Positions 18,113-26,435 of a stretch of DNA of 64,000 bases are shown piece after piece. Positions within the stretch are counted from its first letter, which is position 1. Every line of letters begins with the position of its first letter. This DNA is from a virus. Under the pieces are notes generated by a model. It was not told where the DNA came from. It made no database searches and saw nothing but the letters and a program-made list of their open reading frames with translations. The translations under genes were made by a program, and so were the position numbers. Location of the stretch: IMG/VR virus record IMGVR_UViG_3300013094_000017, positions 186,001 through 250,000 of that record. One strand, 5' to 3'.

Positions 18113-19174
18113 ATGAAATCATTTGATATCTCAAAATTCCGCAAGGGATTGACTAAAAGTATTGATGGTCTTGGTATTGGATTTAACGATCCAACCGATT
18201 GGATTTCAACTGGCAACTATGCACTAAACTATCTTATCTCAGGGGACTTCTTTAAGGGAGTTCCCCTTGGTAAGGTAACAGTGTTTGCTGGTGAATCTGG
18301 TGCAGGAAAATCATACATCTGTTCAGGTAACATTATCAAGGCAGCACAAGAGCAAGGCATTTACGTTATCTTAGTTGATAGCGAAAACGCACTTGACGAA
18401 GCATGGTTACATGCTTTAGGTGTTGATACTACAGAAGATAAACTTCTTAAGTTAAACATGGCTATGATTGATGATGTGGCAAAAACTATCAGTGAGTTTA
18501 TGAAAGAATATAAAGGTATGCCTGCAGAAGAGCGTCCAAAAGTATTATTTGTAATTGACTCATTAGGCATGTTATTAACTCCAACTGATGTAAATCAATT
18601 TGAAGCAGGTGAAATGAAAGGTGATATGGGTCGTAAACCTAAAGCACTTACAGCACTTGTACGTAATTGTGTAAATCAGTTTGGTACATATAATGTAGGT
18701 ATGGTGTGTACTAATCACACATACGCAAGTCAAGATATGTTTGATCCAGATGACAAAATTTCCGGCGGTCAGGGCTTTATCTATGCAAGTTCAATTGTAG
18801 TAGCAATGCGTAAATTGAAACTTAAAGTAGATGCAGACGGTAACAAAACTTCAGAAGTGCATGGCATTCGTTCGGCATGTAAGATCATGAAAACACGTTA
18901 TGCTAAACCTTTTGAAGCTGTTCAAGTTGAAATTCCTTACACAACAGGTATGGCACCAACTAGTGGACTAGTTGACCTATTTGAAGCAAAAGGTGTATTA
19001 ACTAAGAGCGGTAATAAGTTACAATATGTAAACAAAGCAACAGGTGAAATTACATCAGAGTTTCGTAAGAATTGGTCAGAAGAAAAACTAATGGCCATTA
19101 TGAAAGAATGGGATGATACTGCTACAACTGTTAGTAGCGAAGCATTAGTAGATACAGAAGGCGAGGACGCATAA
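18113..19174 (+). CDS. uvsX: RecA-like recombinase UvsX
   Basis: A 353-aa RecA/RadA-type strand-exchange ATPase (T4 UvsX is 391 aa). Walker A GESGAGKS at residues 60-67; Walker B VLFVIDSLGML near 144; loop region with MVCTNHTYASQDMFDPDDKISGGQGF. It loads on gp32-coated ssDNA with UvsY and drives recombination-dependent replication. Ten bp after gp32, so co-transcribed. Confidence 0.96.
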   Translation: MKSFDISKFRKGLTKSIDGLGIGFNDPTDWISTGNYALNYLISGDFFKGVPLGKVTVFAGESGAGKSYICSGNIIKAAQEQGIYVILVDSENALDEAWLHALGVDTTEDKLLKLNMAMIDDVAKTISEFMKEYKGMPAEERPKVLFVIDSLGMLLTPTDVNQFEAGEMKGDMGRKPKALTALVRNCVNQFGTYNVGMVCTNHTYASQDMFDPDDKISGGQGFIYASSIVVAMRKLKLKVDADGNKTSEVHGIRSACKIMKTRYAKPFEAVQVEIPYTTGMAPTSGLVDLFEAKGVLTKSGNKLQYVNKATGEITSEFRKNWSEEKLMAIMKEWDDTATTVSSEALVDTEGEDA

Positions 19175-19175
19175 A

Positions 19176-19424
19176 ATGGATGACAGTTTAATTATGGAAA
19201 TATGGGATACATTCAAAGAGTATATCCCGGAAAAAAATAAAGACACAGCGGCAAATCATTATGTCGATTATCTGTTAGGTAAGGATGTAGAACCAAGTGT
19301 CTTAGAAACTTTCGTAGGTTACGATTCACATCTTGACGATGCTATTAAGGCAGTAGTTGAAGAAGAAAAAGGCTACGAGGAAGAAGAAAGTGATTGGAGT
19401 GATGACTCGGACGAGGATTACTAA
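19176..19424 (+). CDS. Small acidic protein between uvsX and uvsY
   Basis: 82 aa: helical N-terminus (MEIWDTFKEYIPEKNKDTAANHYVDYLL in two parts) and a strongly acidic tail (EEEESDWSDDSDEDY). Small genes of this type follow uvsX in T4-like marine phages. Role unknown; the acidic tail could mimic DNA or contact gp32-binding partners. One-base overlap with uvsY. Confidence 0.7.
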   Translation: MDDSLIMEIWDTFKEYIPEKNKDTAANHYVDYLLGKDVEPSVLETFVGYDSHLDDAIKAVVEEEKGYEEEESDWSDDSDEDY

Positions 19425-19882
19425 TGGCACACTGGTACGCAAAGGTTAGTAAGGACATTACTCACCTACCAGAGTGTATCGATCACTTCTATAAAGAACT
19501 GGAAGATGCTAAACGCGAAGTTAAGATCTATGGTAACATAGAAAAGGCCAGCGCGGCACTTCCAGGCATTGTAGAGCAACGTTTCAATCAGCTTCAAGAA
19601 ATTGAAGCTGTATTGGAATACCTAAACATTGAACTACGTCGGGTTAGATCTAAGACATTTAAGAAATATCTTGAGAACTATCAACGTGCGTTAAGTTCGC
19701 GTGATGTTGAAAAATATGTTGATGGAGAAGCAGACGTAGTTGATATGGAAAAGATCATTAACGAGTTTGCCCTACTACGCAACCAATGGATCGGCATTAT
19801 CAAAGCCGTTGACCAAAAGCAATGGCAAATTACTAATATTGTTAAACTGCGAGCAGCAGGCCTAGAAGACGCGAGTCTATAA
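19424..19882 (+). CDS. uvsY: Recombination mediator UvsY
   Basis: 152 aa (T4 UvsY 137 aa). All helical, with the C-terminal pattern DVVDMEKIINEFALLRNQWI...KAVDQKQWQITNIVKLRAAGLED matching the UvsY oligomerisation end. UvsY displaces gp32 to load UvsX. Position directly after uvsX and one-base overlaps on both sides support the call. Confidence 0.78.
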   Translation: MAHWYAKVSKDITHLPECIDHFYKELEDAKREVKIYGNIEKASAALPGIVEQRFNQLQEIEAVLEYLNIELRRVRSKTFKKYLENYQRALSSRDVEKYVDGEADVVDMEKIINEFALLRNQWIGIIKAVDQKQWQITNIVKLRAAGLEDASL

Positions 19883-21081
19883 TGTACATTGAAGATTTGA
19901 TTGACCGTTTAGCCTGTTACGGGAATTACCTATTTCATTCTCCGTTGACTATTGCTTATGTCGATATTACTATCGTAACTAGTTTATCTGACCAGATACA
20001 ACGAGGCAACGCATACACTGAGAAGCAGCGTGGTTTGGCCTTACGGATAGTATCAAAGTATGTTGGAGTATTATCTGCCGATCTAGGATTTGATGTTGGC
20101 ACATTGTTAAAGAATCCACAGTTTAGTAATCCCATACGAGTAATATCTGGTATTAAATCTATCAGCATTGTAGACCGCGGGACTGGTCCAGTTCTAGCAG
20201 TACAGTTTCCGTATAATCAAGAGCTAGTTGATAATATTAAGAAATATAAAGACAGCTTAACAAATTTTCAAGCAATTAATATCAATTGGAATTCTGAAGA
20301 GAAATATTGGGAATTTGGTTTCACTGAACCTAATATTCAATTCTTATGTTCATTTATTGACATAGGGTTTGTTGCAGACGAGCAATTTCTAAAATACAGA
20401 ACTGAAATACAAGAAATAGAACATCGCATAGATGAATATGTTCCTATCGTAGAATATGTCAATGGACACTTTAGATATCGTAATGTAGTAGATCATATTC
20501 CACAACCTACTTCACTGAATCTTGTAGAAGTATTATTACATGCAAGGCGGCACGGTATTAATTGTTGGGACGAATCTATAGACATCGCATTAGAATCAGT
20601 TGATCCGGTAATATATAAATTTCTAAAGAATTCATCAGGTGAAGTTTCATTTCCGCCCGGTGAAACAGAATTAGATCAAATAAGTGATATACTTACCTTC
20701 TCAGAGAATGTATTATTTGTAATACCCGGCGGCACAGAGATAGATCACTTAAAGTATGTACATGAGTATCTAAACTCATCTAAGTATCAAAACGAACAAA
20801 TGACTGTGATGTTTAGATTAGACAGTAGCTCAGGTAGAATGTGTAATGAATATATTAAAGAACATAAACTAAACACACCACTGTCTGATAAGATTAAATT
20901 TGTTTTTGTTAGTGGTAAGATTCCTAAACCACTAATCGAATCGGGCAAGACCTTTGATGTCATTGTTCACTTTGGTACGAACAGTGCTCATTATACATTA
21001 AAGAATTTTGTTAAGAATCATCACAATGTTATTAGTATGAACCTACCTAACAGAAAAAATAGGGAAATAAATTTTGGCTAG
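19882..21081 (+). CDS. UvsW-associated protein with HARP-like region
   Basis: 399 aa, not firmly recognised. Residues 100-160 (VLAVQFPYNQELVDNIKKYK; INWNSEEKYWEFGFTEPNIQFL) look like the HARP/substrate-recognition repeat of SMARCAL1-type annealing helicases. The C-terminal half (ENVLFVIPGGTEIDHLKYVH; FDVIVHFGTNSAHYTLKNF) resembles a degenerate RecA-like fold without Walker motifs. It overlaps uvsW by 8 bp in an UvsX-UvsY-X-UvsW operon, so a role as a partner of UvsW in fork regression is a reasonable but untested inference. Confidence 0.5.
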   Translation: MYIEDLIDRLACYGNYLFHSPLTIAYVDITIVTSLSDQIQRGNAYTEKQRGLALRIVSKYVGVLSADLGFDVGTLLKNPQFSNPIRVISGIKSISIVDRGTGPVLAVQFPYNQELVDNIKKYKDSLTNFQAININWNSEEKYWEFGFTEPNIQFLCSFIDIGFVADEQFLKYRTEIQEIEHRIDEYVPIVEYVNGHFRYRNVVDHIPQPTSLNLVEVLLHARRHGINCWDESIDIALESVDPVIYKFLKNSSGEVSFPPGETELDQISDILTFSENVLFVIPGGTEIDHLKYVHEYLNSSKYQNEQMTVMFRLDSSSGRMCNEYIKEHKLNTPLSDKIKFVFVSGKIPKPLIESGKTFDVIVHFGTNSAHYTLKNFVKNHHNVISMNLPNRKNREINFG

Positions 21082-22528
21082 TTGTAAAATAGTAATTAAA
21101 GACGAAGTGAATATTAAGATTGAAAATCTCGATCTTGATACTCGCAAGGCCTTGGTTAGAAAATTCAAGTACGAAGATCCAACTGCACGCTATCGTCCTA
21201 GCTATAAATTAGGCAGATGGGATGGTGCGGTTAGTTTCTTTGGCCTAGGTGGTACAACATATCTGTATATGCTACCACAGGTACTTGAGGAACTTGAGAA
21301 ACGAAATTACTATATCGAAGTAGAAGATCTGCGCACTAGTCCGTTACTTGAATTTGATCTAGTAGATGAAGAATATTGGGGTGATTTATGCTGGCCCGAA
21401 GGACACAGATTTGCTGGTGAACCTATTAGACTGCGTGACGATCAGGTTGAAGTTGTAAACAAATTCTTGGAAAATCCGCAGTGTATCCAAGAAATCGCAA
21501 CGGGCTTTGGTAAGACAATTACTACTGCTACACTTGCTAAGATATGCGAAAAGTATGGACGTACTATTACTATTGTTCCAAACAAAAGTTTAGTTGAGCA
21601 AACAGAAGAAGACTTTATTAACTGTAGATTAGATGTAGGAGTGTACTATGGAGATCGTAAAGATTTAAACAAGACACATACTATCTGTACTTGGCAAAGT
21701 TTAAACATACTTGATAAGAAAAATCAAGATGATAACGAACTATTAAGTATTGCAGAATTCCTAGAAGGGGTTAGTACAGTAATGGTCGATGAAGTACATA
21801 TGGCCAAAGCAGAAGTCCTAAAGAAATTGTTAACACACAATATTTCTCATGCACCAATACGTTGGGGCCTGACTGGTACTGTGCCTAAAGCAGAAATTGA
21901 TCAACTAAACATCAAGGTGTCATTGGGCGAAGTTGTACACGAAGTCAAAGCTCACGAGTTACAAGAGAAGGGCGTGCTAAGTAATTGTCACGTTAACATC
22001 GTTCAAACCGCAGAATGGAAAGAGTTTGGAGGGTACGCTGAGGAACTAAAATACCTCGTAACTAATAAAGAGCGAATGGATTTTGTTACTAGATTAGTAC
22101 AGTCAATAGGTGATACAGGTAATACATTAGTTCTGGTTGACAGAATTGAAACAGGACGTATAATAACAGATGCTATCGAAGATTCAGTCTTCATCAGCGG
22201 CAACGTGAAAACTACTAAGAGAAAAGAAGAATATAATGAAGTGGCAATTAATGATAACAAGATTATTGTGGCGACTTACGGTGTGGCCGCTGTGGGTATT
22301 AATATCCCTCGTATTTTTAATATGGTTCTTTTGGAGCCCGGAAAGAGCTTTGTTCGAGTTATCCAAAGTATTGGACGAGGCATTAGAAAAGCCGACGACA
22401 AAGACTTCGTTCAAATATGGGACATCACTGCTAGCACAAAATACGCTAAACGACATTTAACAGAAAGAAAACGGTTCTATAAAGAAGCAAAGTATCCGTT
22501 TACAATTGACAAGGTAAAGTACCAATAA
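21074..22528 (+). CDS. uvsW: Helicase UvsW
   Basis: A 484-aa SF2 helicase (T4 UvsW 503 aa) that unwinds R-loops and regresses forks. N-terminal DNA-binding domain (KFKYEDPTARYRPSYKLGRW) then Walker A IATGFGKTIT at 141-150, DEVH box near 238, motif III LTGT, motif VI VIQSIGRGIRK near 440. TTG start, overlapping the preceding gene by 8 bp. Confidence 0.94.
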   Translation: MASCKIVIKDEVNIKIENLDLDTRKALVRKFKYEDPTARYRPSYKLGRWDGAVSFFGLGGTTYLYMLPQVLEELEKRNYYIEVEDLRTSPLLEFDLVDEEYWGDLCWPEGHRFAGEPIRLRDDQVEVVNKFLENPQCIQEIATGFGKTITTATLAKICEKYGRTITIVPNKSLVEQTEEDFINCRLDVGVYYGDRKDLNKTHTICTWQSLNILDKKNQDDNELLSIAEFLEGVSTVMVDEVHMAKAEVLKKLLTHNISHAPIRWGLTGTVPKAEIDQLNIKVSLGEVVHEVKAHELQEKGVLSNCHVNIVQTAEWKEFGGYAEELKYLVTNKERMDFVTRLVQSIGDTGNTLVLVDRIETGRIITDAIEDSVFISGNVKTTKRKEEYNEVAINDNKIIVATYGVAAVGINIPRIFNMVLLEPGKSFVRVIQSIGRGIRKADDKDFVQIWDITASTKYAKRHLTERKRFYKEAKYPFTIDKVKYQ

Positions 22529-23245
22529 TTAAGTGGCTCGTTTAGAATCCCAATATGCTTTCCGTGCTGCTGACATTCGTTGTTTAGTTTCGTTAGACAT
22601 TACTCTGCCTTTCATTTTATTAGACATGTCTTTTTTCTGAGCATCTGTTTTAGCAGGCATAGATTTACCCTTGTTACCTTTTGATATTTTTTGTTTAGTT
22701 TCTTCAGAGTGTTTATACCCTTTTCTTGATTCTAATATTTTATCAACTGTTGATTGGGCAACAACCTTTCCTTTATGTGATTCTGATAATTTTAGTTTTT
22801 GTTTATCGGACATTGATTTGCCTTTATTTGGACTAGGTTTGCCTTTACGGGCTGCTGACATTTTTTGTCGTGTTTCTGCTGAAACGATTTTACCTGCGTG
22901 ACGTATAGACATTGCCTGGGAAAAGTTTAATTTTGCTATTTCGTAGAATTTACCTTTAGATACATGCCTTATTTGATTGGAATTTTCTACCCGTAGTACC
23001 ATCCACGCAGCGTACCACATCTTGTTAATGTGATCTATATCCTCTAACATTTTTGGCAATAGTATGTGAACTAATCGATGTTCTTGTGCTGTGAGAGAAA
23101 CTAAATTATTTTTATTATTCCCTCCACCTAGACATTTTGGAATAATGTGATGAATTTCTTTATATGTTTCTTTTGATAATTCTCTTGATCTTGCTCGATC
23201 AATGATGCTATAATAACACTTAGTATACTTGTTATCTAAATACAT
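22529..23245 (-). CDS. HNH homing endonuclease with NUMOD3 repeats
   Basis: 238 aa. N-terminal HNH (EIHHIIPKCLGGGNNKNNLV; LTAQEHRLVHILL), then at least five NUMOD3-like DNA-binding repeats (SAETRQKMSAARKGKPSPNK; SEETKQKISKGNKGKS; SNETKQRMSAARKAYW). Its stop abuts the uvsW stop and its start lies 50 bp before the next plus-strand gene, the arrangement of a mobile intergenic endonuclease. Confidence 0.9.
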   Translation of the reverse strand: MYLDNKYTKCYYSIIDRARSRELSKETYKEIHHIIPKCLGGGNNKNNLVSLTAQEHRLVHILLPKMLEDIDHINKMWYAAWMVLRVENSNQIRHVSKGKFYEIAKLNFSQAMSIRHAGKIVSAETRQKMSAARKGKPSPNKGKSMSDKQKLKLSESHKGKVVAQSTVDKILESRKGYKHSEETKQKISKGNKGKSMPAKTDAQKKDMSNKMKGRVMSNETKQRMSAARKAYWDSKRAT

Positions 23246-23295
23246 AGGTAATGTCCTTTTGTAAAATATAGTATACGTATTTACGGAGATTTAAA

Positions 23296-23799
23296 ATTCA
23301 AATCCTAACTTTAGAAAATAAAACGTACTACCTAAATGATCTACCAGATGAAGTAGATGATGATCTCAGATTTAGTGTATTAGATAATAGTGATTCGAAT
23401 AATCCAGATTACTTTTTCATTCCACTGATCTTCTTAGAATCATTTACCGCGCCGGCAGCAGTATTGAAAGTTGGTCCTTACGAAATTACTATGCCATTAG
23501 ATTGGTGTACTATTGTAGGTGATGCAGACGGTCCTGAGATGGAAGTATTACCATTGACCAGTTTAAATGATAGAGGATTCAAAACATTTTGTTTCAATCC
23601 ATTAGAATCATTTCGCCCGGAACTACTAGAGATTGATATCATTAATGTCTATCAAGATGTCAAATGGTATTTTCCAAAGATGAAACCCGGACAATTATTA
23701 TGCACTCCCTTACACAGCGGTGAGAATCCAACGTGTGCTTATTTTGTTAAAGAAGTAAGTCGTCAGAGTGAAATAGTAGATTACACCAAGTGTTGGTAA
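23296..23799 (+). CDS. Conserved T4-like phage protein, AUU start
   Basis: 167 aa if started at ATT 23296. GGAG at 23285 is correctly spaced before it, an in-frame stop lies upstream near 23270, and the next in-frame candidate is TTG at 23464, which would delete the conserved N-terminus (IQILTLENKTYYLNDLPDEV). Further on: FFIPLIFLESFTAPAAVLKV and EVLPLTSLNDRGFKTFCFNP. I recall this family, usually starting MQILTLENKTY, near recombination genes in T4-like marine phages; function unknown. The homing endonuclease gene just upstream may have replaced the original ATG. Confidence 0.75.
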   Translation: MQILTLENKTYYLNDLPDEVDDDLRFSVLDNSDSNNPDYFFIPLIFLESFTAPAAVLKVGPYEITMPLDWCTIVGDADGPEMEVLPLTSLNDRGFKTFCFNPLESFRPELLEIDIINVYQDVKWYFPKMKPGQLLCTPLHSGENPTCAYFVKEVSRQSEIVDYTKCW

Positions 23800-23800
23800 T

Positions 23801-24019
23801 ATGATATTTAATAATACAACTGGTCACTATAACACAGTAGTCGGAAATCATGCCTTATCTAACAACAACACAGGAAATTATAATGTTGCATTTGGATATC
23901 AGGCAATGGGATATGTTACTCCTGCAGAACCGTTTACTGAATGGTATAAAGCCGCAGTTAAAGAAAAAGGATTAACTCCACATAAGGTAGATGAAGATGG
24001 CAGAACATTTGGATATTAA
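23801..24019 (+). CDS. Small protein with tail-fibre-type repeats
   Basis: 72 aa. Residues 3-37 are two copies of the GxYNTxxGxxAL/M repeat found in long phage fibres and trimeric adhesins; the remainder (EPFTEWYKAAVKEKGLTPHK) is unrelated and helical. A fibre fragment fused to another tail, lodged among replication genes. Overlaps the next gene by 29 bp. It may be a relic or a small independent protein. Confidence 0.55.
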   Translation: MIFNNTTGHYNTVVGNHALSNNNTGNYNVAFGYQAMGYVTPAEPFTEWYKAAVKEKGLTPHKVDEDGRTFGY

Positions 24020-24458
24020 ACGAGAACTAGCAGGGGTAGATCTTAGGAACTACAATTTCTACGACAACCTAACTGAAGGTGAAAAGAAATCATTTAGTCC
24101 TTATATCCTGATGCGATACGTTAGTAATTCGGACGGGGACAGAGAAATACAAGAATGGTTTATTGAGATGACCAATGAGCTAGTGAATAAAGATCACTGG
24201 AATCTTAGTAAGAATCATAAAGCTCTACTATGGAAACTATTTGCAGGTGTAGGAGTTGGTGCTCATATGCGCCATCAATATCTTAAAGCTGGCGCAAAAG
24301 AAAAAGCAAATAAGATTGAAAAACTACTATGCGAACTCTATCCAGCGATGAAAATGAGTGATATTAAATTGCTTGCTAGTATGATGACCAAAGAAGATAA
24401 ACAAGAGTTATTTGACAAAATGGGCTTTGATAAGAAGCAAAGAAAGGAGTATGAATAA
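23991..24458 (+). CDS. Clamp-loader small subunit-like (gp62?)
   Basis: 155 aa, helical (FSPYILMRYVSNSDGD; EMTNELVNKDHWNLSKNHKA; MSDIKLLASMMTKEDKQELF). Length and the pattern of N-terminal -PY/F-x-x-R, a central NHK-LLW helix and a C-terminal helical hairpin resemble gp62 of T4-like marine phages, the helper of the gp44 clamp loader. gp44, gp45 and gp43 are not in the window, so this is tentative. AAGG near 23984 favours ATG 23997 over 23991. Confidence 0.5.
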   Translation: MKMAEHLDIKRELAGVDLRNYNFYDNLTEGEKKSFSPYILMRYVSNSDGDREIQEWFIEMTNELVNKDHWNLSKNHKALLWKLFAGVGVGAHMRHQYLKAGAKEKANKIEKLLCELYPAMKMSDIKLLASMMTKEDKQELFDKMGFDKKQRKEYE

Positions 24459-24763
24459 TGGAAAATCCAAATCGTTGGGTTATTGTAGAAATTAAGACAC
24501 CTAAGGAAACTATCCAAAAAGTATTTGCTGGATGGAGTGGTGGATACTTAGATGGTGACAGTTGGAAACTTAATAGCGGTATTGTAGAAGCCAAAGAAGA
24601 TGGCGACTATTGGTTATTCACTGGCCACAGTGGCAATGTATATCGCTGTTTCAAATATGGTTACGGCATGACCAATTATATGGGCAGTATTTACAGCAGT
24701 TGGATTAACCAACTGCCTGAAGACACAACTATGACTATATTAGACAATTATCCTGCAGCCTAA
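24458..24763 (+). CDS. Conserved hypothetical protein
   Basis: 101 aa, beta-rich (RWVIVEIKTPKETIQKVFAG; DYWLFTGHSGNVYRCFKYGY) with many aromatic residues. One-base overlaps on both sides place it in the gp62-like/DnaE-like operon. I do not recognise a function. Confidence 0.7.
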   Translation: MENPNRWVIVEIKTPKETIQKVFAGWSGGYLDGDSWKLNSGIVEAKEDGDYWLFTGHSGNVYRCFKYGYGMTNYMGSIYSSWINQLPEDTTMTILDNYPAA

Positions 24764-25458
24764 TGATTAAACTAGAAGAGCAACCATTCGGATGTGTGCA
24801 TTGTGGCAAGAGTTTTATGAAAGAAAAAACTCTGATTGCTCACATGTGCGAGCAAAAAAGACGAGCTCTTCAAAAAGATGAGAAGCGGGTACTAACAGGT
24901 ATGATTACCTATAACCGATTCTATCAATTGACTCAAAATGCCAAGAAGAACAAGACCTATGAAGAATTCTGTAAGAGTTCTTATTACAATGCGTTTGTTA
25001 AATTTGGCAGCTTTGTTAACAATGTAAATCCATTGTATCCAGATAAGTTTATCGACTTTGTGATCAAAAGCGGAGTTAAACTAGATCACTGGTGTCGTGA
25101 CGAACTGTACGAAACATACTTGTACGAGATGTTGAAAGTAGAACCAGTTGAGGCAGCAGTACAGCGCACACTTACAACCATGATGGAATGGGGTGATATC
25201 AGCCAAGCGCAGTTCAATCATTACTTTAACTATGTTAATCATAATCGAGCAGTTAGTGATATACGCAATGGCAAGATTAGTCCGTGGGTTATGTTAAATT
25301 GTAAGAGTGGCAAAGATATGGTCAGTGGGTTTAATGATGAGCAGTTAGAAATGATAGCACCTGCGTTTGATGTACCATTTTGGTTAAAGAAGTTCAAGAC
25401 AACACCAGCAGACGTTACCCTAGTTAAAGAGATATGCAAGGAAGCAGGCATAGCATGA
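24763..25458 (+). CDS. Zinc-finger protein coupled to DnaE-like gene
   Basis: 231 aa. N-terminal C2HC-type finger: FGCVHCGKSFMKEKTLIAHMCEQ (C-x2-C, H-x3-C spacing in two parts at residues 10-30). The rest is helical with a repeated VNH/YxxF pattern and no known enzyme motif. Its TGA overlaps the ATG of the DnaE-like gene (ATGA), so the two are probably made together; a nucleic-acid-binding partner of that protein is the simplest reading. Confidence 0.65.
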   Translation: MIKLEEQPFGCVHCGKSFMKEKTLIAHMCEQKRRALQKDEKRVLTGMITYNRFYQLTQNAKKNKTYEEFCKSSYYNAFVKFGSFVNNVNPLYPDKFIDFVIKSGVKLDHWCRDELYETYLYEMLKVEPVEAAVQRTLTTMMEWGDISQAQFNHYFNYVNHNRAVSDIRNGKISPWVMLNCKSGKDMVSGFNDEQLEMIAPAFDVPFWLKKFKTTPADVTLVKEICKEAGIA

Positions 25459-26051
25459 GAGTACAATGCGACATTGATATAGACTTTGCCAATAGAGAAG
25501 ATATCCTGGCCAAAATACCTCATGTGATTGCCACTCGCAACGACAAGGGTGAAATTAAGAAACACAACACAGGTGTATATCTACAAAAGATTCCTGTAGA
25601 TCCCATGACCAATATGGCCACTATTGATTACGAGACTGCAGAAGCTCGAGGATACTTTAAGATAGATTTCTTAAATGTTAATGTCTATCAGGGTGTTAAG
25701 AACGAAGAGCATATTAACCAATTGATGAGTGTTGAGCCGCTTTGGGATTTACTATATGAAAAAGAAGTATGTGATCAACTATTTCATGTCAACGGATATG
25801 ATAGATTACTAGCAGGACTCAAACCTACAAGTATATTAGAGCTTGCCACAGTGTTGGCACTTATACGTCCAGGTAAGAAACATCTAGTGGTTAAATGTGC
25901 GGCTGAAGGATTTGATAGTATACAAGATGAGGTATGGGCCAAGACTGATGAAGGGTACAGCTTTAAACGTTCTCACGGAGTAGCCTACGCACATGTGATT
26001 GTAATGCAGTTAAATCTTATCTGTGAAAGAGTTAGTTACGGTTTTTCTTAA
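25455..26051 (+). CDS. Minimal DnaE-like (family C) polymerase core
   Basis: 198 aa from the ATG at 25455. Motifs follow the bacterial DnaE order: CDIDIDFANREDIL (palm D-x-D), HNTGVYLQKIPVDP, then GYFKIDFLNV (third catalytic Asp, DnaE KFDFLGL), LKPTSILELATVLALIRPG (DnaE RL-P...ALFRPGP) and FKRSHGVAYAHVIVMQ (DnaE FNKSHAAAYALVSYQ). The PHP domain, most of the fingers, and the beta-binding and OB domains are missing; DnaE is about 1160 aa. Whether it polymerises is unknown. Its 3' end overlaps a minus-strand gene by 20 bp. Confidence 0.7.
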   Translation: MRVQCDIDIDFANREDILAKIPHVIATRNDKGEIKKHNTGVYLQKIPVDPMTNMATIDYETAEARGYFKIDFLNVNVYQGVKNEEHINQLMSVEPLWDLLYEKEVCDQLFHVNGYDRLLAGLKPTSILELATVLALIRPGKKHLVVKCAAEGFDSIQDEVWAKTDEGYSFKRSHGVAYAHVIVMQLNLICERVSYGFS

Positions 26052-26415
26052 CGCTACGAATTAACTGAATTGATTTACGTTTAACTCTTTTCTCAGCTAG
26101 CTCGCTTAAATTAACAATCGGCCCAAATACTATTTCAATATCTTTGCTGTTGAATGTTTTGATGTATTCACGATAAGGAATCATATCCTGCTTTAAGAAT
26201 ATGTTAATTGGAATTTTTCTATTAGACTCCCACCACCATACTTCGCCGGATTCTAAGAATGCTTTCTTTTCTTCTTCAGTTCGTATAATAGCAAAATCGT
26301 ATATGCTAGTTACATTTGAATCGAAGTTGATTAGTATGCCTATGTATTCTAGATCATTTGATCTAACACAGGTCATAAAAGGATAATTGGTTTTGAACTC
26401 GTTTCTAGTTGTCAT
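26032..26415 (-). CDS. Hypothetical protein
   Basis: 127 aa from ATG 26415 (an upstream in-frame start at 26433 would overlap the divergent promoter). Alpha/beta, with EYIGILINFDSNVTSIYDFA and a Trp cluster (GEVWWWESNRK), and a basic C-terminus. Lone minus-strand gene in a plus-strand module, tail to tail with the DnaE-like gene; possibly a moron. Function unknown. Confidence 0.55.
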   Translation of the reverse strand: MTTRNEFKTNYPFMTCVRSNDLEYIGILINFDSNVTSIYDFAIIRTEEEKKAFLESGEVWWWESNRKIPINIFLKQDMIPYREYIKTFNSKDIEIVFGPIVNLSELAEKRVKRKSIQLIRSVKKNRN

Positions 26416-26423
26416 TGATCGCC

Positions 26424-26430
26424 ATAAATA
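26424..26430 (+). promoter_or_regulatory. Late promoter
   Basis: ATAAATA ends 5 nt before the ATG at 26436; no Shine-Dalgarno site. Confidence 0.62.
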
Positions 26431-26435
26431 CACAT

